A stretch of 7,709 nt of DNA from Aequorivita sp. (lineage in GTDB: Bacteria > Bacteroidota > Bacteroidia > Flavobacteriales > Flavobacteriaceae): the NCBI GenBank assembly GCA_002733915.1, contig NVXN01000014.1, forward strand, positions 617-8,325. The letters run 5' to 3'. Of this stretch, positions 1-6,598 are shown in pieces. The translations under genes and the position numbers were made by a program. Under the pieces are notes generated by a model. The model was given only the letters and a program-made list of their open reading frames with translations. It searched no databases and was not told where the DNA came from. Position 1 is the stretch's first letter, and each line of letters opens with the position of its first letter.

Positions 1-732
1 AATATAGGAGACAGGGTATTTGGTTTTAATGATACAGGTTCCGAATCTCAAGCTGAATACTTAACAACTGTTGCGGAAAACATTTTCGCTATTCCAAAAA
101 ACATTGAATATAAACAGGCAGCTGCTAGTTTGGAAGGAGCACATTACGCTTACTCTTTTATTCATAAAGTAAATATTAAATCAGGGCAGCGTATTCTAAT
201 AAATGGGGCAACAGGCGCAATTGGTTCTGCTCTTTTACAATTTGTCAGGCAATATGATGTCAAAATAGCTGCTACCTGCAACACTAAGAACATTGAACTA
301 ATACAAACTTTGGGAGCTGACAAAATCTTTGATTATACGAAAGAAGACTTTACTGATAAGGGAGAAAAGTATGATTTTGTTTTCGATACGGTTGGTAAAA
401 GCACATTTGGAAAGTGTAAATCAATATTAAATAAGAAAGGAGTTTACATTTCATCTGAATTAGGCCCCTATTCACAAAATTTATTCTTTCCTCTATTTAA
501 TTCTATAACAAGTAAGAAGGTTATCTTTCCTATTCCATACAATAAGAGAGAAACAATACCATATATCAGTAGTCAGTTAGAGAAAGGAATATTTAAGCCA
601 GTGATTGACAGAGAATATCACTTAAAAGATATATCCAAGGCTTACGAGTATGTAATCAAAGGAGAGAAAATAGGAAACGTATTAATTAACCTTAATAAAA
701 ACGAGAGTACAACAAAACCTGAACTGTATTAA
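1..732 (+). CDS. Zinc-free MDR-family NAD(P)H:quinone oxidoreductase-like protein (5' partial)
   Basis: The frame is open from the first base of the window, so the gene begins upstream and 243 C-terminal residues are visible. A TTG at position 130 can be read as a start, but it is internal to the family fold and is not the true start. Visible features: GDRVFG at residues 3-8, the end of the GroES-like substrate domain; the Rossmann dinucleotide-binding loop NGATGAIGS at 68-76, which fits the AxxGxxG pattern of zinc-independent members and NADPH use; FDTVG at 128-132; and the usual C-terminal stretch ending in GNVLINL. No structural-zinc cysteine cluster is seen in the visible part. Family members reduce quinones or activated double bonds of enones in the cytoplasm; the substrate here cannot be told. 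The last ten or so residues are polar and look unstructured. The gene is clearly A+T-rich (16 G+C in the 60 bases 481-540). Confidence 0.88.
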   Translation, partial: NIGDRVFGFNDTGSESQAEYLTTVAENIFAIPKNIEYKQAAASLEGAHYAYSFIHKVNIKSGQRILINGATGAIGSALLQFVRQYDVKIAATCNTKNIELIQTLGADKIFDYTKEDFTDKGEKYDFVFDTVGKSTFGKCKSILNKKGVYISSELGPYSQNLFFPLFNSITSKKVIFPIPYNKRETIPYISSQLEKGIFKPVIDREYHLKDISKAYEYVIKGEKIGNVLINLNKNESTTKPELY

Positions 733-738
733 AACGCA

Positions 739-750
739 GTTTAGCTAAAC
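739..750. repeat. Perfect 12-base palindrome between two genes
   Basis: GTTTAGCTAAAC is its own reverse complement. It lies just after the stop of the oxidoreductase and 31 bases before the next start codon. No T run follows it, so it does not look like an intrinsic terminator. It could be a small operator or chance in A+T-rich DNA. Confidence 0.3.
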
Positions 751-781
751 CACTGATATCATTTAATAAAAAATAAAAACC

Positions 782-1390
782 ATGAAAAAAGTCCTGATCG
801 TATTTTCTATACTCTTTATTAATTCCCACATCGCGCATTCCCAAGAAGACTATATGACCAAAATAGTAGAAAAATCCTGTCAGTGTTTAGCTGATATGCC
901 CAATAATGAAGAATTAAGCAGCACGAGTATAGGCCTCTGTATGATTAATGAGGCAAACATATACAAGGCAGAATTATTACGCGATCACGGCATAAATATG
1001 GACGAGATACATAATGATGGAGAAAAACTCGGTAAACTAATAGCGATAGAGATGATTACCGTTTGTCCAGAACAGATGAAGCGTATTGCCTCAAACATAG
1101 AAGCAAAAAAAAGTAGCGATCAAGATAATTCGCTTCAATCTATTCAAGGGGTTATCAAATCAATCGACAAAAATGAGTTTATTACTTTTTCCGTTACTTC
1201 TAGCGATGGTAAAACATCAAAATTTTATTGGCTCACATTCATAGAAAGCAAAAATGATTTGCAAAATGAGTTTGATAGTTACAATAAGAAAAAAGTTGAA
1301 ATAGAATACACGATTTTTGAATTCTATGATCCTAAGTTAAAAGAATATAGAAATTATAATGTAATAGAATCTTTAAATATTATAGATTAA
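782..1390 (+). CDS. Exported protein of unknown function with N-terminal Cys motif
   Basis: The 202-residue product starts with a clear Sec signal peptide: two lysines, a hydrophobic core at residues 4-13, and likely cleavage near residues 20-21 (SHIAHSQ). No lipobox cysteine is present, so a soluble periplasmic protein is most likely. The mature part has two regions. Residues 24-100 are helical-looking and carry C33 and C35 (a CxC), C53 in a GLC context and C95 in a VCP context, an even number that could form two disulfides. After a polar linker (about 107-120), residues 123-202 alternate hydrophobic and polar residues as in a small beta-barrel, with aromatic-rich FYWL at 146-149 and EIEYTIFEFYD at 173-183. 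From memory, similar Cys-patterned exported proteins of unknown function occur across Flavobacteriaceae; I cannot assign a function. The start follows an A-rich leader and lies 49 bases after the oxidoreductase stop on the same strand, so co-transcription is possible but not shown. Confidence 0.85.
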   Translation: MKKVLIVFSILFINSHIAHSQEDYMTKIVEKSCQCLADMPNNEELSSTSIGLCMINEANIYKAELLRDHGINMDEIHNDGEKLGKLIAIEMITVCPEQMKRIASNIEAKKSSDQDNSLQSIQGVIKSIDKNEFITFSVTSSDGKTSKFYWLTFIESKNDLQNEFDSYNKKKVEIEYTIFEFYDPKLKEYRNYNVIESLNIID

Positions 1391-1412
1391 GTTACACAAA
1401 GTAATGGGATAA

Positions 1413-1541
1413 ACAACCTTTTTCTTCCAGATCTCTAAATTTGTAAAGTTTATTGATTTGGAAAAAGGCTTATCTACCGGTATTGGAATTGGACTGTTAC
1501 TGATATCTTTAATTTTCGTCGATTTTAAGGTTGCTCATTAG
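1413..1541 (+). pseudogene. Possible gene remnant: tail of a membrane protein
   Basis: A 42-codon open frame runs from after the TAA at 1410-1412 to a TAG at 1539-1541. It reads like the end of a real protein: an amphipathic stretch KFVKFIDLEKG followed by a hydrophobic segment rich in G, I and L (GIGIGLLLISLIFV). The only nearby ATG in frame (1404) is followed two codons later by that TAA, so no intact gene exists. The pattern resembles, from memory, the short cytoplasmic linker plus last membrane helix of membrane-anchored family 2 glycosyltransferases of flavobacteria, but this is a tentative likeness. An alternative is chance open frame in A+T-rich intergenic DNA. Confidence 0.28.
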
Positions 1542-1554
1542 AGCTTTTACACAC

Positions 1555-1593
1555 AAAAAACAACTTTATGAAATACTTGAAAATTTATAAAGT
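1555..1593 (-). terminator. Candidate intrinsic terminator of the propeller-protein gene
   Basis: Read on the minus strand, the 7-base arm ACTTTAT (1587-1593) pairs with ATAAAGT (1563-1569) across a 17-base loop and is followed within two bases by six T (the A run 1555-1560 on the plus strand). It lies about 30 bases beyond the stop codon of the minus-strand gene, a sensible place. The stem is short and A+T-rich, so this is moderate to weak support. Confidence 0.35.
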
Positions 1594-1624
1594 GGAATGA
1601 TAAACTATATGACAATTCAACCAA

Positions 1625-3892
1625 TCAATTTTTAATAAGCTTTATTGTTTGGCTTTTTTTGTTTGAAGTTATTTTACAGAAATAAACTCCATTTGACTGT
1701 GGTGTCAGATCAAGCAAGATGCTATTTTTACCAATCGAAACTTCTTTTAAATCCAGACTTTTTATATTTCTTCCCAATAGATCAAAAACCTCTATGGAAA
1801 CTGGACTAGCATTTTTTGAATGGAAAACTATAGTAGTAGTTCCAGAAAAAGGATTGGGGTAATTTAACCCATCCATTTGTTCCATAAAAGCAATATCATT
1901 TACACCAAGTGTTCTTTCCAAATTTCTATCAATACAATCAAAACCATTAACACCATTAGGATTGTAAATAGTAAACCCTTCACTTTGGGTCAGGGTCCAA
2001 ACATTTCCAAAAGTATCAACCGCAATATCTTCTACTTGCTTGTGGGCAAGTGGGGAACTGCCATCTAAAAAAGTAGTGAAGGTATTGCCTGTACCATCAA
2101 AATAAGAGAACCCGCCGTAATAAGGCCAGCTGAAAGTATTGTAGGCACTGATATAGATATTATTGTCTGCATCAAAATCAATGGCGGATACATAATCAGC
2201 GGCAATATTGCTGTTGCTTTCATTCCAGTTGGTCCAAGTGGTGCCATCAAACTTCCACAATCCGGTAGTTGTGCCAAGCCACATATTATCATTTGCATCA
2301 AAAGCAATATGGAGTACATGCTCAATGCCTTGTGGGGTCAAGTCAATATTTGACCATGTGCCATTTTCAAAAACATCTATTCCTTGATAGCTACCCACGT
2401 ACATGGCATTGCCGCGAGACCCCAAACTATATGGAGGGCCCGATAATCCGTTAGACATGTTCCAAACGGTCCAAGTGTCGGCAACTTTATCAAACATAAT
2501 GGCATTATTATCAGCCAGTGCGAACAATTTACCGTCATCCGTGGCATTTAATTCTCCGATAAATTGAAGATAGGGGGTAGAATTGGTATTATCATAAGTA
2601 GTCCAAGAGGCATAATCCCAATAATCCCCATTGGGCACATGGATAATATAACCTGAAGTACCATCATAAGAAAACCAAATATCACCATCGGCATCCTCGG
2701 TGATTGAAGTACCTATGGTAGTGGAATAAAGGGTCTGTGGATTGGGGAATAACCCTCCGTTCTCAGGGCCATATACCTCCCATTTAGGGCAGTCAAAAAC
2801 TTGGATGCCGCCATTACCGTTGGCAAACCATCTGCGGCCCTTACTGTCTATAAAAATATCTTCGTTAAAATTGGTTGGCAGCCCAGTGTTATAACCCGTA
2901 TAACTAATCCATCCCGTACCATCATTTTTGGCCACTTCGCCATAGCCAGAAATCCAGTAAGTTCCACTATCGTCGATATAGGAATCAAATATGCTTAAGT
3001 TCATATATTCAGAAGTCCAAGTTGTGCCATCAAATAATAATACTCTGGAACTGGAGCCTTCGGCGATAATTACTTGGTCGCCTTGAATAGCCAAAGAGCG
3101 TGCTTGCACGTTGGAAATAGGCCAATCGTTCTCATTAATCTGAGTCCAGGTTGTGCCATCATAAATATCAACCGCGTTTCCTACCAGGGCCCAGATTCTG
3201 TTTTGGTCATCGAGCGCCACTTCGTAAACATTATTATCTGAAAGACCACTATTGGCAGTTGTGTAATGTTGCCATGTGGTACCGTCAAATGAAATTAAAC
3301 CGTTATCGGAAGCAATCCACTTTACCTCATTGGCATCAACAACAATATCTCTTAAATTAGAGCCAGAAGGCAGTCCAGAATTTGCGGAAGTGTAGTAGTT
3401 CCAGGTGGAGCCATCATAATAACCCACGCCCCCTAAAGCTGAATCGCTATGGGTTGTCCACACAGTATCTCCAGCGCCTATAGCAATGCCCACCACTTCG
3501 GTGCTTGTAAAAGGAGTATTGGAAGCATCGTAGTGTGTCCACATTAAGCCATCCCCAGAGGTTGTAATGCCAGCTTCAGACCCTACCCATATAATCCCGG
3601 TGCTGTCAAAAGCTATGTCGAATATCAAGCCATTGGGAAGATATTCTTCCGAATATGTAGACCAATTGGTGTAAACGGTGTCCGTAGATGCAATGCGCAC
3701 CAAACTGCCCTCCTCGGCAGATTCGTAACCACCGGTCCAAATATTGCCAAAGGCATCGCCCTGTACCACATAATGCAACGCTCCGCCAATACCTGTATTT
3801 TCCTTACGGAGATATTCCCAATTGGGATCTTGGGCGAAGGTTTGTAAAGTAAGTGAGAATAAAATAAAATTGATAAGTACTTTTGTTTTCAT
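1625..3892 (-). CDS. T9SS-exported two-component-regulator-type beta-propeller protein
   Basis: The 755-residue product has a Sec signal peptide (residues 1-20, cleavage near FA-Q21), a long repeat region (about 25-650) and a T9SS type A sorting domain (676-755). The repeat region has about 14 copies of a unit of roughly 40 residues with a conserved core: an aliphatic-D-x-x-x-x-xW strand followed by FDGTTW and a W-x-x-Y stretch, often then ANSGL. Exact DGTTW occurs four times, with DGSTW and DGTGW variants. This is the pattern of the Reg_prop repeats found in the sensor part of hybrid two-component systems; 14 units would fit two seven-bladed propellers (inference). No transmembrane helix, Y_Y_Y domain, kinase or response regulator follows. 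The sorting domain shows YPNPF, the SIEVFDLLGR strand and a GVYFCKI stretch before a lysine-rich end, so the protein should be secreted and anchored on, or released from, the cell surface. The ligand is unknown; carbohydrate or surface binding is only a guess. ATG 3892 is chosen because it gives the complete signal peptide. Confidence 0.9.
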   Translation of the reverse strand: MKTKVLINFILFSLTLQTFAQDPNWEYLRKENTGIGGALHYVVQGDAFGNIWTGGYESAEEGSLVRIASTDTVYTNWSTYSEEYLPNGLIFDIAFDSTGIIWVGSEAGITTSGDGLMWTHYDASNTPFTSTEVVGIAIGAGDTVWTTHSDSALGGVGYYDGSTWNYYTSANSGLPSGSNLRDIVVDANEVKWIASDNGLISFDGTTWQHYTTANSGLSDNNVYEVALDDQNRIWALVGNAVDIYDGTTWTQINENDWPISNVQARSLAIQGDQVIIAEGSSSRVLLFDGTTWTSEYMNLSIFDSYIDDSGTYWISGYGEVAKNDGTGWISYTGYNTGLPTNFNEDIFIDSKGRRWFANGNGGIQVFDCPKWEVYGPENGGLFPNPQTLYSTTIGTSITEDADGDIWFSYDGTSGYIIHVPNGDYWDYASWTTYDNTNSTPYLQFIGELNATDDGKLFALADNNAIMFDKVADTWTVWNMSNGLSGPPYSLGSRGNAMYVGSYQGIDVFENGTWSNIDLTPQGIEHVLHIAFDANDNMWLGTTTGLWKFDGTTWTNWNESNSNIAADYVSAIDFDADNNIYISAYNTFSWPYYGGFSYFDGTGNTFTTFLDGSSPLAHKQVEDIAVDTFGNVWTLTQSEGFTIYNPNGVNGFDCIDRNLERTLGVNDIAFMEQMDGLNYPNPFSGTTTIVFHSKNASPVSIEVFDLLGRNIKSLDLKEVSIGKNSILLDLTPQSNGVYFCKITSNKKSQTIKLIKN
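1628..1867 (-). other. T9SS type A C-terminal sorting domain (coding part)
   Basis: This stretch encodes residues 676-755 of the propeller protein. Seen: NYPNPFSGTTTI, then VSIEVFDLLGRNIKSL, then SNGVYFCKI and a terminal KLIKN. This order matches the Por secretion-tail family, which is recognised by the type IX secretion apparatus and normally removed by the sortase-like PorU during export. It is strong evidence that the host is a Bacteroidota member with a working T9SS. Confidence 0.9.
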
Positions 3893-3949
3893 ATCTATTC
3901 TTTTTAAAAAAACAGCTACGGTTTAAAAAACCCTACCTTCCCCAATTTA

Positions 3950-3982
3950 CAAAATTTAAAATTATTTTATTTCCCCTTGCAA
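3950..3982 (-). promoter_or_regulatory. Candidate promoter of the propeller-protein gene
   Basis: On the minus strand, TTG (3980-3982) is followed after 21 bases by TAAATTTTG (3950-3958). This is close to the Bacteroidota -33/-7 form TTG...TAnnTTTG but has one extra base inside the -7 element. It lies about 57 bases upstream of the start codon. Weak support. Confidence 0.27.
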
Positions 3983-4018
3983 TTTTTATTGTGCCCCATA
4001 AATCATTTAATACATATT

Positions 4019-4051
4019 CTGATGGGGATTACTTGGAAATAATTAATTTTG
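4019..4051 (+). promoter_or_regulatory. Candidate promoter of the aminopeptidase P gene
   Basis: TAATTTTG at 4044-4051 matches the Bacteroidota -7 consensus TAnnTTTG exactly. The -33 element is poor: CTG at 4019-4021 with a 22-base spacer. The -7 element ends 22 bases before the ATG, leaving a short A-rich leader without a Shine-Dalgarno site, as is usual in this phylum. The divergent region 3893-4073 thus likely serves both flanking genes. Confidence 0.42.
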
Positions 4052-4073
4052 GGAAAATTCATAAAATAGCAAG

Positions 4074-5366
4074 ATGAAGTACGATCAAATCTCCAGTAAA
4101 CTTTTTATAAAAAACCGCAAAAACTTTATGGCGCAGATGAAGCCAAAGAGCGTGGCGGTCTTTAACAGCAACGATATTTACCCCATTGGCGCAGACAGCA
4201 CCATGCCCTTTCAGCAGGCACGCGATATTTTTTACCTAACAGGTGCAGACCAAGAGGAAACGATTTTGGTACTCTTCCCCGATGCGCCAAACAAGGACCA
4301 TCGCGAAATGCTTTTTGTGCGCGAAACCAACGACCATATTGCCGTTTGGGAAGGTGAAAAACTTACCAAGGAAAAAGCTACCGAAGTAAGTGGAATAAAA
4401 TCTATTTACTGGTTAAAGGAATTCGACAAGATTTTCTTTGAAGTAATGACCCAAGCCGAGCGTGTTTATTTTAACACCAACGAGCATTACCGCCAAAGTG
4501 TAGAGACAGAAACTCGCGAAGACCGTTTCATCCAAAAAACAAAGGAGAAATTTCCGGCACACAGTTGGGAACGCAGCAACCCAATATTACAGCGCCTACG
4601 TTCCGTAAAGGATAAGATTGAAATAGACTTAATGCAGCAAGCCTGCAACATCACCGAAAAAGGTTTTAGAAGACTCCTGAACTTCGTAAAGCCCGGCGTG
4701 TGGGAATATGAAATTGAGGCCGAGCTTATGCACGAGTTTTTAAGAAACCGTTCCCGTGGTTTTGCCTATACGCCCATCATAGCCAGTGGAAATAGCGCCA
4801 ACGTGCTACATTACATCGAAAACAACCAACAGTGCAAAAAAGGTGATTTGATTCTTTTGGACGTAGGTGCCGAATATGCTAATTATGCCAGTGATATGAC
4901 ACGCACCATACCCGTAAGCGGAAAGTTCAGTAAGCGCCAGCGCGAGGTTTATAATGCGGTGAAAAAGGTAAAGGACGATGCCACAAAAATGCTGGTTCCT
5001 GGAAATTACTGGAAGGAATATCACGAAGAAGTGGGCAAGCTGATGACCAAAGCGCTCCTGGACCTGAAACTTCTTGACAAGGCCGATGTAAAGAACGAAG
5101 ATCCAAACTGGCCTGCCTATAAAAAATACTTTATGCACGGCACCAGCCACCACATAGGTCTAGACACGCACGATTATGGCGTACTGTGGGAAAAGATGAC
5201 CGAAAACATGGTTTTTACTGTTGAGCCGGGAATCTATATTCCAGAGGAAGGTTTCGGTATCCGTTTGGAAGATGATGTGGTTATACAGAAAAAAGGAGAA
5301 CCTTTTAACCTGATGCGCAACATACCCATTGAAGCGGAAGAGATTGAAGAAATTATGAATAAATAG
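4074..5366 (+). CDS. pepP: Aminopeptidase P family Xaa-Pro aminopeptidase (M24B)
   Basis: This cytoplasmic dimetal peptidase removes the N-terminal residue from peptides with proline in position two. The 430-residue length is close to that of E. coli PepP (441). Residues 1-160 form the N-terminal AMP_N-type domain, and about 175-425 the pita-bread catalytic domain. All five expected metal ligands are visible: D263 (LLDVG), D274 (ASDMTR), H359 (HGTSHH), E384 (TVEPG) and E399 (IRLEDD). The substrate-site histidines H246 (VLHYIEN), H355 (FMHG) and H366 (DTHD) and R397 next to E399 are also present, so the enzyme should be active. There is no signal peptide. G+C is visibly higher than at the left end of the window (28 G+C in the 60 bases 4921-4980), and long antisense open frames inside it are a by-product of that codon use. 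It has its own candidate promoter and a strong terminator directly after it. Within M24B the family assignment is secure; exact substrate preference is inferred. Confidence 0.95.
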   Translation: MKYDQISSKLFIKNRKNFMAQMKPKSVAVFNSNDIYPIGADSTMPFQQARDIFYLTGADQEETILVLFPDAPNKDHREMLFVRETNDHIAVWEGEKLTKEKATEVSGIKSIYWLKEFDKIFFEVMTQAERVYFNTNEHYRQSVETETREDRFIQKTKEKFPAHSWERSNPILQRLRSVKDKIEIDLMQQACNITEKGFRRLLNFVKPGVWEYEIEAELMHEFLRNRSRGFAYTPIIASGNSANVLHYIENNQQCKKGDLILLDVGAEYANYASDMTRTIPVSGKFSKRQREVYNAVKKVKDDATKMLVPGNYWKEYHEEVGKLMTKALLDLKLLDKADVKNEDPNWPAYKKYFMHGTSHHIGLDTHDYGVLWEKMTENMVFTVEPGIYIPEEGFGIRLEDDVVIQKKGEPFNLMRNIPIEAEEIEEIMNK

Positions 5367-5392
5367 AGGCGAGAACAAAGAATCAAGTTTTT

Positions 5393-5429
5393 AGGCCTAA
5401 CGGATTCTGAAAACTGTTAGGTCTTTTTT
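5393..5429 (+). terminator. Intrinsic terminator after pepP, abutting the next start codon
   Basis: AGGCCTAAC (5393-5401) pairs with GTTAGGTCT (5416-5424) in a 9-base stem with one G-T wobble and a 14-base loop, and the T run 5424-5429 follows at once. It lies 27 bases after the pepP stop. The T run ends only four bases before the ATG at 5434 of the hydrolase gene, leaving no room for a separate leader beyond it. Confidence 0.75.
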
Positions 5430-5433
5430 AAGC

Positions 5434-6204
5434 ATGATATATCATTTCCATAACACTCCTATCCATTATGAAACCTCTGGGAATGGACCGGCTATGGTAT
5501 TACTCCACGGTTTTTTGGAAAGTGCCACAATGTGGAAATCTCTACTTCCAAAGCTATCACAAAAATATTTTGTAATTACTATTGACTTACCCGGCCACGG
5601 GAAAAGTGGCGTTGTTTCTGAAATCCATACTATGGAATTAATGGCAGAAGTTGTGGATGAAATACTTCAAAAGCTGCAAATTTCGTCAGCAACGTTTTTA
5701 GGACACTCGATGGGCGGCTATGTTACTTTGGCCTATGCCGATATGTTTTCTGAAAAAGTTGACAAATTGATTCTCCTTAATTCAACACCTGCAGCAGATT
5801 CCGAAGAACGAAAGGCAAACCGCGATCGGGCTTTAAAAGTTGTCGATCAGAATTTGCAAGCATATATCAGTATGGCTATTGGCAATCTATTTGCGGAATC
5901 TTCCCGTGAAAGATTTGCGACAGAAATTGAAGCTTTAAAAAGGGAAGCCTATTCTTTTCCGGTAGAAGGTATAAAAGCTGCAATAAAAGGCATGCGGGAC
6001 CGAGAAGACAGAACTGAAATTTTAAAAAATTTTGAAAAGGAGAAATATATGATTCTGGCTGAAGAAGATCCTATTTTACCAGTTTTAGAAGCAAAACAGT
6101 TAGCCATGCGATGTAATTGTAATGCAAAAATTATTGAAGGAGGGCATATGAGTTTGATAGAAAACCAGGGTTTAATTATTGAATATTTACTTTTAATCGG
6201 ATAA
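5434..6204 (+). CDS. Alpha/beta-fold hydrolase
   Basis: This 256-residue protein is of ordinary length for a single-domain alpha/beta hydrolase with a helical cap. Visible in order: oxyanion-hole motif HGF at residues 25-27 (VLLHGFLES), DLPGHGKS at 51-58, the nucleophile elbow GHSMGG at 90-95 with S92, a cap region at about 120-195 rich in charged helices, the acid D212 in LAEEDPILP, and H238 in GGHMS. The catalytic triad S92-D212-H238 is therefore complete and the enzyme should be active as an esterase or related hydrolase. The sequence type is close to the group containing MenH, BioH and proline iminopeptidase relatives, but nothing in the window ties it to menaquinone or biotin synthesis, so no gene name is given. 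No signal peptide is present, so it is cytoplasmic. The start is supported by the family's usual N-terminus just before the first strand. It begins four bases after the T run of the pepP terminator, with no ribosome-binding site visible. Confidence 0.92.
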   Translation: MIYHFHNTPIHYETSGNGPAMVLLHGFLESATMWKSLLPKLSQKYFVITIDLPGHGKSGVVSEIHTMELMAEVVDEILQKLQISSATFLGHSMGGYVTLAYADMFSEKVDKLILLNSTPAADSEERKANRDRALKVVDQNLQAYISMAIGNLFAESSRERFATEIEALKREAYSFPVEGIKAAIKGMRDREDRTEILKNFEKEKYMILAEEDPILPVLEAKQLAMRCNCNAKIIEGGHMSLIENQGLIIEYLLLIG

Positions 6205-6207
6205 AAG

Positions 6208-6238
6208 TTGCATTTTATCTAAAAAAATGTTAATATTG
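6208..6238 (+). promoter_or_regulatory. Candidate promoter of the small zinc-finger-like gene
   Basis: TTG at 6208-6210 is followed after 20 bases by TAATATTG (6231-6238), which differs from the Bacteroidota consensus TAnnTTTG at one position. The element ends 29 bases before the ATG at 6268. It suggests that the small gene is transcribed on its own rather than only by read-through from the hydrolase. Confidence 0.45.
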
Positions 6239-6267
6239 ATAAAGAAACCCCAATTAATTTAACAATT

Positions 6268-6513
6268 ATGGAGAAAGTTATGCCCCAAAGCGGAACTCCA
6301 ATCTTAAGCCTTGTGTGTACGGCATTTGGCCATGATTACATTGTAACCCGCAAAATTACCGACCACATTAATGAGTACAAATGTGCTTGTTGTGGCAGAG
6401 AAGTATCAAACAGCTATTCCGGTAAATTTGAAGCACTTACTTTTAAACAACGCGAAGTAAACGAATGTTTGTCTACTTTTTTTAGAAAAAAGAAAAAGCT
6501 TTCGATCCATTAA
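6268..6513 (+). CDS. Small zinc-finger-like protein of unknown function
   Basis: The 81-residue protein has a putative metal site made of C17 and H22 (VCTAFGH) and C39 and C42 (KCACCG), with an extra C41. The order C-x4-H, then C-x2-C, and the words FGHDY and EYKCACCG resemble short treble-clef or zinc-ribbon proteins such as the DUF1660 type often noted in phages, though this one is longer. A second part (about 50-72: FEALTFKQREVNECLSTF) looks helical, and the C-terminus is strongly basic (RKKKKLSIH). There is no signal peptide or membrane segment. Metal binding and a nucleic-acid or regulatory role are inference. A likely own promoter lies directly upstream, and the gene converges on thiL. 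The coding call rests on clear protein-like composition, the Cys/His pattern and a sensible start. Confidence 0.8.
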   Translation: MEKVMPQSGTPILSLVCTAFGHDYIVTRKITDHINEYKCACCGREVSNSYSGKFEALTFKQREVNECLSTFFRKKKKLSIH

Positions 6514-6541
6514 AAAGCGTGCCAAATTACTTTTGAACATC

Positions 6542-6560
6542 TTCCCTTTAAGTAAGGGAA
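6542..6560. terminator. Hairpin between two convergent genes
   Basis: TTCCCTT (6542-6548) and AAGGGAA (6554-6560) form a perfect 7-base stem with a 5-base loop in the gap between the convergent small gene and thiL. No good T run follows on either strand, so its role as a terminator for both genes is possible but not secure. Confidence 0.35.
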
Positions 6561-6598
6561 TAGGGCTCTCTTACGCCTAACCCAAACTTTCTTAAATT

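Noticed and set aside
130..132. TTG as the start codon of the first gene.
   Set aside because: The same frame is open back to base 1 and encodes the conserved GDRVFG part of the MDR fold, so TTG 130 is internal.
2065..2325. An 86-codon frame on the minus strand within the propeller gene.
   Set aside because: It is a shifted frame of the repeat region; its hydrophobic look comes from the repeated DGTTW codons read out of frame.
3883..4077. A 64-codon plus-strand frame across the divergent intergenic region, overlapping the pepP ATG by ATGA.
   Set aside because: It starts inside the antisense of the propeller protein's signal peptide and covers the candidate promoters; its F/K/I-rich translation is what A+T-rich DNA gives by chance.
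4806..5153. A 115-codon open frame on the minus strand inside pepP.
   Set aside because: It lies wholly antisense to a gene with every catalytic residue in place, has no promoter or family-like pattern, and is explained by pepP codon use.
5160..5378. A 72-codon minus-strand frame over the end of pepP.
   Set aside because: Its translation is the antisense of conserved M24 motifs and has no independent support.
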